DNA of 27,956 bases, from NCBI GenBank assembly GCA_022839625.1, contig JALHJL010000051.1, positions 1 through 27,956 of the forward strand, given 5' to 3'. How positions within the stretch are numbered: position 1 is the stretch's first letter; every line of letters starts with the position of its first letter. This DNA comes from Phycisphaerales bacterium (GTDB taxonomy: Bacteria; Planctomycetota; Phycisphaerae; UBA1845; Fen-1342). The notes beneath the pieces are model-generated. The model did not search any database. It was not told the origin of the DNA and worked only from the letters and a program-made list of their open reading frames with translations. This document shows, one piece after another, positions 23,360 through 27,956 of the stretch. Both the position numbers and the translations under genes were made by a program.

Positions 23360-24154
23360 GTGGCGAACGGACTGACAGGCAGTGGGCGCCGGACGGTCGG
23401 CCTCCGAGACATTCCGCTGGTGCTGGTAACACCGCGGCGGGTTTTCGCGCGCGTCGAGGACGTGCCGGCCTGGGGCTGGCCGCTGCTCACGCTCTTGGTG
23501 CTGGTGACGGTCATCGGCTACGCGAAGGTACAAACGGGTCTCATTGATCGCGAGGTGGACCGCGCGGTCCAGGATCGCATCGCAGAGCTCGACCGCGCGC
23601 AGCGCGACATCGTGGAGCGCTCCAAGTTGCGCGAGCAGTACGAGCAGGTGCGCAAGCAAGGTGAATTCGAGAAGCTGCTCACGCGGATGCGGGTCATCGT
23701 GGCCGAGCCGGGCTCGGCACTGGCGACGGCCTTGCTGGTCGCCGCCGTGCTGTACGGGGCCACGGCCCTGACCGGGCGGAAACCGGAATGGCACACGTTG
23801 CTCACGATTTGCGTGCTGGCCGGCTTCATCGACGCGCTGCGGCTCCTTGTCGGGCTCGCCCTGATGCTGCAATACCGGAGCCTGGAGGTTGACACCTCGC
23901 TGGCTCTGCTGGTGCGCCTGCTGGTGCCGGCCGAGGATGTCAGCCCGCGGACGCTGGCCGCCGCGTCGGGACTGCTCACGGCGCTCGACCCGTTCCGCAT
24001 CTGGTACTGGCTGGTGGCGATCGTCGGGCTCTCCGTCACCAGCCAACTGCCGGGGTGGCGAGCGTGGCTGACCTGCGGGTTGTGCTGGCTCGCCGCCGCC
24101 GGCAGCCGTTGCGGCCTGGAGCTTGCGATGGCTGCAAGCGCCCGGCCGGCCTGA
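23360..24154 (+). CDS. Yip1-domain membrane protein
   Basis: 264 residues from GTG 23360, with GAGG about nine nt upstream. After IPLVLVTPRRVFARVEDVPAWGWPL, the usual start of bacterial Yip1 proteins, come about five membrane segments (for example LLTLLVLVTVIGYAKV, ALATALLVAAVLYGATAL, WYWLVAIVGLSVTSQL). Between the first two is a charged helical stretch (about 65-115, DREVDRAVQDRIAELDRAQRDIVERSKLREQYEQV) likely to form a coiled coil. The function of bacterial Yip1 proteins is unknown. It leads an operon with a membrane fusion protein and an ABC exporter, 108 bp ahead of the next start, so a link to export or membrane assembly is likely (inference). Confidence 0.8.
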   Translation: MANGLTGSGRRTVGLRDIPLVLVTPRRVFARVEDVPAWGWPLLTLLVLVTVIGYAKVQTGLIDREVDRAVQDRIAELDRAQRDIVERSKLREQYEQVRKQGEFEKLLTRMRVIVAEPGSALATALLVAAVLYGATALTGRKPEWHTLLTICVLAGFIDALRLLVGLALMLQYRSLEVDTSLALLVRLLVPAEDVSPRTLAAASGLLTALDPFRIWYWLVAIVGLSVTSQLPGWRAWLTCGLCWLAAAGSRCGLELAMAASARPA

Positions 24155-24155
24155 T

Positions 24156-24174
24156 CGCCGGCAAGATGCCGGCG
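24156..24174 (+). repeat. GC hairpin just after the Yip1 stop codon
   Basis: CGCCGGCA-AGA-TGCCGGCG, a perfect 8-bp stem starting two nt past the TGA. There is no T run, so it is more likely an mRNA stabiliser or pause site inside the operon than a terminator. Confidence 0.5.
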
Positions 24175-24262
24175 CCATGACGTACCGCCGGGCCCCGCGC
24201 TGGCGCTTGGGGCTCGGAGCGTGGCGTACTGCCCAACAACGCCGGCCCGCTTGGAGTCGGAC

Positions 24263-25615
24263 ATGAAGACAGTAATCGGGATCGTGGTGCTTGGGTTGGT
24301 GGTGGGGGGCGTGTACGTGCTGAACGACATCACGCGCCAGCCGGACGGCAGGAGCCGGCTGCACGTGGCCCGCGAACTGGAGATCCAGGTGGAGACCGCC
24401 CACCCCGAGCAGCGGGAAATCGTCCGCACCGTACAGGCCCCGGGCGAGGTGGAAGCGTTCGCCGAGGTGGACATCAGCTCCGAAGTCGTCGGCAAGATCC
24501 TGGAGATGCCGGTCGAGGAAGGCGATCCCGTGCGGGCCGGCGACCTGCTGTGCCGGCTCGACGACGCGGACTACCGGGCGCGCGTCCTCTCGCGGGAGGC
24601 CAACGTGGCCAAGCTGAAGGCGCTCATCACGCAGGCCGAGGCCGACGTGGAGAAGGCGGAGCGCGATTGGGACCAACAGCAGCGGCTGCGGGAGACGGAA
24701 GCGACCTCGGTCCTGGAGGTGGCCAACTATCGCACGGCGCTGATCGGCGCCCGGGCCCTGCACGAGATGCGAAAGCAGGAGCTGGTCGAGGCGGAGGCAG
24801 CGCTGCAATCCGCAAAGGAAGACCTCGCGAAGACGGTGATTACCTCGCCGATCGACGGGGTCGTCGCCCAGCGGTTCGCCAAGCAGGGCGAGGTCGTCAT
24901 CACGGGAACCATGAACAACCCGGGCACGCGCATCATGGTCATCAGCGACCTGTCCAAGATGCAGGTTCGCTGCCGCGTGGATGAGGGGGACGCGCCGCTG
25001 GTGGCCGCCGGGCAACCGGCCCGCATCTACCTGCAATCGGACACCCGGCGCGGCGTGCCCGGCAGCGTGCTGCGGGTCGGCACCAAGGGCACCAAGCCGC
25101 TTGGGCGCGATGTAGTCACCTTCGAGACGCTGGTCCTGATCACCGACGACGACGCGCGCGTCAAGCCCGGCATGTCCGCGAACGTGGAGATCGAAGTCGC
25201 GCGCAAAGACCACGCGCTGACGGTCCCCGTCCAGGCGGTGGTCTATCGCAAGCGGCGCGACCTGCCGGCCGAGCTGGTCGAGCAACTGGAGGCACAGCAG
25301 TCACAGGCCGGTGCGGCCCACGGGCCGGGTGCGGCGGAGTACATCCGCTTGATCTTCTGCCTCGTCGATGGCAAGGCGCGGCCGCGGCTCGTGCAGACCG
25401 GAATCAACGACATCGCGCGGGTCGAGATCACCGACGGGCTGACCATCGCCGACGAAATCGCCATCGGCCCTTATCGCAGCCTCGACCAGCTCAAGGACGG
25501 GGCCGCCGTGAAACGCCAGGAGAAGCCCGGGGCCGCTGCGCCGGTCGCCGGCGGTGCCCAGCAGAGCAACCACGAGGCCACGGCCACCACGACGGCCCCC
25601 AGCGATGGCGCATAA
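24263..25615 (+). CDS. MacA/HlyD-type periplasmic adaptor (membrane fusion protein)
   Basis: 450 residues from ATG 24263, with GGAG six nt upstream. One N-terminal membrane anchor (IGIVVLGLVVGGVYVL). The adaptor core follows: VQAPGEVEAFAEVDISSEVVGKILEMPVEEGDPVRAGDLLCRLDD (lipoyl half, about 57-101), a long alpha-helical hairpin rich in Ala, Glu, Lys and Arg (about 105-190), then the second lipoyl half TVITSPIDGVVAQRFAKQGEVVI, and a beta-barrel with LSKMQVRCRVDEGDAPLVAAGQPARIYL. It should link the inner-membrane ABC exporter encoded next to an outer-membrane channel; no TolC-like gene is in the window. The end overlaps the ATPase start by 11 bp. A low-complexity tail of Ala, Thr and Gly closes the protein. 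Confidence 0.92.
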   Translation: MKTVIGIVVLGLVVGGVYVLNDITRQPDGRSRLHVARELEIQVETAHPEQREIVRTVQAPGEVEAFAEVDISSEVVGKILEMPVEEGDPVRAGDLLCRLDDADYRARVLSREANVAKLKALITQAEADVEKAERDWDQQQRLRETEATSVLEVANYRTALIGARALHEMRKQELVEAEAALQSAKEDLAKTVITSPIDGVVAQRFAKQGEVVITGTMNNPGTRIMVISDLSKMQVRCRVDEGDAPLVAAGQPARIYLQSDTRRGVPGSVLRVGTKGTKPLGRDVVTFETLVLITDDDARVKPGMSANVEIEVARKDHALTVPVQAVVYRKRRDLPAELVEQLEAQQSQAGAAHGPGAAEYIRLIFCLVDGKARPRLVQTGINDIARVEITDGLTIADEIAIGPYRSLDQLKDGAAVKRQEKPGAAAPVAGGAQQSNHEATATTTAPSDGA

Positions 25616-26348
25616 CGGACCACCGGTCATCGAGCTGCTCGACGTGCACAAGACCTACCGGGTCGGCACCGAGCTGGTCCATGCGCTGTGCGGCGTGTCG
25701 CTCACCATCCGCCAGAATGAGTACGTCGCCATCATGGGCCAGTCCGGCAGCGGGAAGAGCACGCTCATGAACATCCTCGGCTGTCTGGACGTGCTGACCC
25801 ACGGCACCTATCGCCTCCGCGGGCACGACGTGTCGAAGCTGTCGCAGTCGCGGCTGGCGCACGTCCGCGGCCGGCAGATCGGGTTCGTGTTCCAGTCGTT
25901 CGAGCTGCTCGGCCGCACCACCGCGTTGAAAAACGTCGAGCTGCCGCTCACGTACACGCGGGTCCGCCACCGGCGGCAACGGGCCATCGAAGCGTTGCGG
26001 CGCGTCAACCTGCTCGACCGCGCCCACCATCGACCCAACCAGCTTTCCGGCGGGCAGAAGCAACGCGTGGCCATCGCCCGCGCCCTGGCCCAGCAGCCCG
26101 ACATCATCCTCGCCGACGAGCCGACGGGGAACCTCGACACCGCCACCGGCAACGAGCTGATGAGCATCTTTGACCGTCTGCACGAGCAAGGGCAAACCAT
26201 CATCATCGTGACGCACGAGGAGGACATCGCCCGGCATTGCCGGCGAATCATCAAGCTCCGCGACGGTCAGGTCGTGGTGGACACGGGCGACGGCGACGGC
26301 CCGGCAGGCGAGCCCCCGCCGGCGGCCTCGCAGGGGACCGGTCCATGA
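25605..26348 (+). CDS. ABC transporter ATPase, MacB/LolD type
   Basis: 247 residues from ATG 25605. All ATPase motifs are intact: Walker A GQSGSGKST (45-53), Q-loop FVFQSFELLGRTTALKNVELPL, signature LSGGQ (147-151), Walker B IILADEPTGNLD, and the switch histidine in IIIVTHEEDIARHC. The FQSFELL and NVELPL pattern is typical of the MacB/LolD (MJ0796) subfamily, which drives mechanotransmission and not classical transport through the membrane. The start lies inside the adaptor gene and the stop overlaps the permease ATG as ATGA, so the three genes are translationally coupled. A Gly/Pro/Ala-rich tail of about 25 residues follows the ATPase core. Confidence 0.95.
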   Translation: MAHNGPPVIELLDVHKTYRVGTELVHALCGVSLTIRQNEYVAIMGQSGSGKSTLMNILGCLDVLTHGTYRLRGHDVSKLSQSRLAHVRGRQIGFVFQSFELLGRTTALKNVELPLTYTRVRHRRQRAIEALRRVNLLDRAHHRPNQLSGGQKQRVAIARALAQQPDIILADEPTGNLDTATGNELMSIFDRLHEQGQTIIIVTHEEDIARHCRRIIKLRDGQVVVDTGDGDGPAGEPPPAASQGTGP

Positions 26349-27613
26349 AGGCCGTGCGGGTCCTGATCGACGTGCTGTGGTTTGTGCCGGACCGCCTGGC
26401 GGCCCTGGCCGGGAACGTCATCACCGCCCTGGTGCAAATCTGGGCCAACAAGATCCGCTCGCTCCTGACGGTCCTGGGCATCATCATCGCCGTCACTTCG
26501 ATCATCACCGTCGTGTCGATGGTGGAGGGCTTCGGCAACTACGTAACGAGCTTTCTGCGCGGGCTCGGCACGAACATGATGGTCGTCTACCCGGAGGCCG
26601 TGCGAGGTCCGCGCGGCGAGGTGCTGCGCCGGGCCGAGATGACCATCGAGGACATTCAGGCGGTGGACGCGGGCGCCACCGCGATTCGCCGCACCTCGCC
26701 GGTCATCTGGAACGCCGCCGTCATCGAGTATGGCCGCCAGCAGCTCACGGGCATCGAGCTGCGGGGGACGAGCGAGCTGTTCCAGGCGATCCGCAACTTC
26801 TATGCGGACGCGGGGCGGTTCTTCGGGGCGGTGGACGTGGAGAGCGGCGCACCGGTGTGCGTGCTGGGCCGCGAGGTACTGCGCAAGCTGGAGTGCGATG
26901 AGGCGATCGTGGGGGACTACGTGCACATCGACGGCCAGCGGTTCCAGGTCGTGGGGCTGCTCGAGTCCAAGGGCAGCTTCATGGGCGACAACCAGGACGA
27001 GATGATCGTCATCCCCTGGACCACCGCCGTGAAGATGTACCCGCGCGTCCGCAAGTACCTGGGCTTCTACGTGGAGGCCGCCCAGGAATCCCAGATCCCG
27101 GAGGCCGAGGGGCAGCTCGTACGCATCCTCCGCCAGCGCCACGGCCTCAAGCCCGGCGACCAGAACGACTTCGGCATCTTCAAGCAGGACCAGGTGCTCC
27201 AGGAGTTCCACAAGGTCCGCCTCGTCGCGACCAGCGTGCTGGCGGGCATCGTGAGCATCTCGCTGCTGGTCGGCGGCATCGGCATCATGAATGTCATGCT
27301 CGTCTCCGTCACCGAGCGGACCCGCGAGATCGGCCTGCGCAAGAGCGTGGGTGCCCGCCGGCGCGACATCCTCCTCCAGTTCCTCACCGAGGCCGTGGTG
27401 CTGGCCACGGTCGGCGGGGCGATCGGCATCAGCCTCGGATACGCGATCAGCTACGTCGCGTCCATGCACCCCAGCATGGTGCCGGTCACCGTGCCGCTCT
27501 GGTCAGTCGGCCTGGCGTTGGGCTTCAGCGCCAGCGTCGGTGTCTTCTTCGGGATCATCCCGGCGTTCAAGGCCGCGATCATCCACCCGATCGACGCCCT
27601 GCGGCACGAGTAG
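26345..27613 (+). CDS. MacB-type ABC permease (FtsX-like)
   Basis: 422 residues from ATG 26345. An N-terminal membrane helix (KIRSLLTVLGIIIAVTSIITVVSMVEGF, about 37-64) is followed by a large periplasmic domain (about 70-295) and three C-terminal helices. Family marks are GLGTNMMVVYP, GGIGIMNVMLVSVTERTREIGLRKSVGARRRDILLQFLTEAVVL and the closing GIIPAFKAAIIHPIDALRHE. This is the FtsX/MacB fold with the conserved R-T-R-E-I-G-L-R-K coupling helix. With the adaptor and ATPase it should form a tripartite efflux or lipoprotein/peptide export machine; the substrate is unknown. Confidence 0.95.
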   Translation: MKAVRVLIDVLWFVPDRLAALAGNVITALVQIWANKIRSLLTVLGIIIAVTSIITVVSMVEGFGNYVTSFLRGLGTNMMVVYPEAVRGPRGEVLRRAEMTIEDIQAVDAGATAIRRTSPVIWNAAVIEYGRQQLTGIELRGTSELFQAIRNFYADAGRFFGAVDVESGAPVCVLGREVLRKLECDEAIVGDYVHIDGQRFQVVGLLESKGSFMGDNQDEMIVIPWTTAVKMYPRVRKYLGFYVEAAQESQIPEAEGQLVRILRQRHGLKPGDQNDFGIFKQDQVLQEFHKVRLVATSVLAGIVSISLLVGGIGIMNVMLVSVTERTREIGLRKSVGARRRDILLQFLTEAVVLATVGGAIGISLGYAISYVASMHPSMVPVTVPLWSVGLALGFSASVGVFFGIIPAFKAAIIHPIDALRHE

Positions 27614-27732
27614 CAGCCGTGGGCGGCGTGGGCCGAACACCGGCGCGCCGCCGAAGCCACCCGCGACTTCGCCAACCGCCGTCCGGTGCACCGGAACGCG
27701 GGCTCGTCCGGCCCACCTATCCATTCATACAA

Positions 27733-27765
27733 GTGTGACGTCAAACGTATAGGTACGTATTCTGG
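27733..27765 (+). promoter_or_regulatory. Candidate promoter of the edge HTH gene
   Basis: GTGACG (about 27735-27740) and TATTCT (about 27758-27763) are 17 nt apart in an AT-richer patch. The palindrome TGACGTCA overlaps the -35. ACGTAT occurs twice, 10 nt apart, near the -10. Confidence 0.3.
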
Positions 27766-27791
27766 CCGGCCGGTGCAAGGAGGCGCTGGCC

Positions 27792-27956
27792 GTGCCGCGA
27801 AGAACGCATGTCGAGCCGTGGTTGTCGGAGCGGGAGTTGCTGGCGGCGCTGCAAGAGCAGGCTGGGCGCGGGCAGGTGCTCACCACCAAGCAGATTCATG
27901 GACGTGTCCGGCAAGCGGTCGGAAAGAAGGTCTCGCTGGACTACGTCTATCGCCTG
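27792..27956 (+). CDS. Helix-turn-helix protein, probable IS630-like transposase, truncated by window edge
   Basis: Fifty-five residues from GTG 27792, running open to the last base. AAGGAGG eight nt upstream is a strong ribosome site. The sequence (ERELLAALQEQAGRG, TTKQIHGRVRQAVGKKVSLDYVYRL) is a winged-helix segment of the kind that opens IS630/Tc1-type transposases: a helix, then Q-I-x-x-R-V, then K-V-S-x-x-Y-V-Y-R-L. The catalytic DDE domain would lie beyond the window, and no inverted terminal repeat can be confirmed. A stand-alone regulator is the alternative. Confidence 0.6.
   Translation, partial: MPRRTHVEPWLSERELLAALQEQAGRGQVLTTKQIHGRVRQAVGKKVSLDYVYRL

Overview
The window reads as chromosomal DNA of a GC-rich bacterium, most likely a planctomycete (Phycisphaerae-like). 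This rests on family content, not on a database search. The pointers are a giant secreted Cys-rich protein with GACC and DCNENGxPDEC repeats, GEVED motifs and a dockerin-like tail, tandem DUF1570-type metallopeptidases, and a RimO with the CNQQCTFC radical-SAM motif.

Layout. 78-5410 (-): one very large secreted protein gene broken by a single-base frameshift near 1485, with a hairpin downstream and a 616-bp leader/intergenic region upstream. 6027-8439: divergent pair cinA (-) and ygfZ-like (+). 8460-8533: a tRNA with a UAA (Leu) anticodon but a short variable loop. 8635-11074 (-): a lone flagellin and a BtpA/SgcQ-family protein. 11265-12408 (+): a small BamE-like lipoprotein and a Fur-family regulator with a Fur-box-like AT island over its own promoter. 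12418-12491: a REP-like imperfect palindrome. 12503-13941 (-): thiL and tsaE, overlapping by ATGA. 14268-16771 (+): two adjacent paralogous secreted HExxH proteins. 16818-19977 (+): CPBP membrane protease, rimO and a DMT permease that may be leaderless. 20008-22956 (-): a 3-methyladenine DNA glycosylase, a lipoprotein of the glucose/sorbosone dehydrogenase fold with altered active-site motifs, and a second DMT permease. 23360-27613 (+): a four-gene Yip1 / membrane fusion protein / ABC ATPase / MacB-FtsX permease operon behind a promoter that carries an inverted repeat. 27792-27956 (+): the start of an HTH protein, probably an IS630-like transposase, cut by the window edge.

Most of the window is housekeeping: tRNA modification and repair (tsaE, ygfZ, mpg, rimO), thiamine salvage (thiL) and NMN recycling (cinA). 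Cell-surface and envelope functions sit between these. I see no defence island, prophage, CRISPR array or biosynthetic cluster. The least ordinary items are the Leu-anticodon class-I tRNA, the frameshifted giant repeat protein, the paired HExxH proteins, the degenerate sugar-dehydrogenase-like lipoprotein, and several intergenic palindromes.
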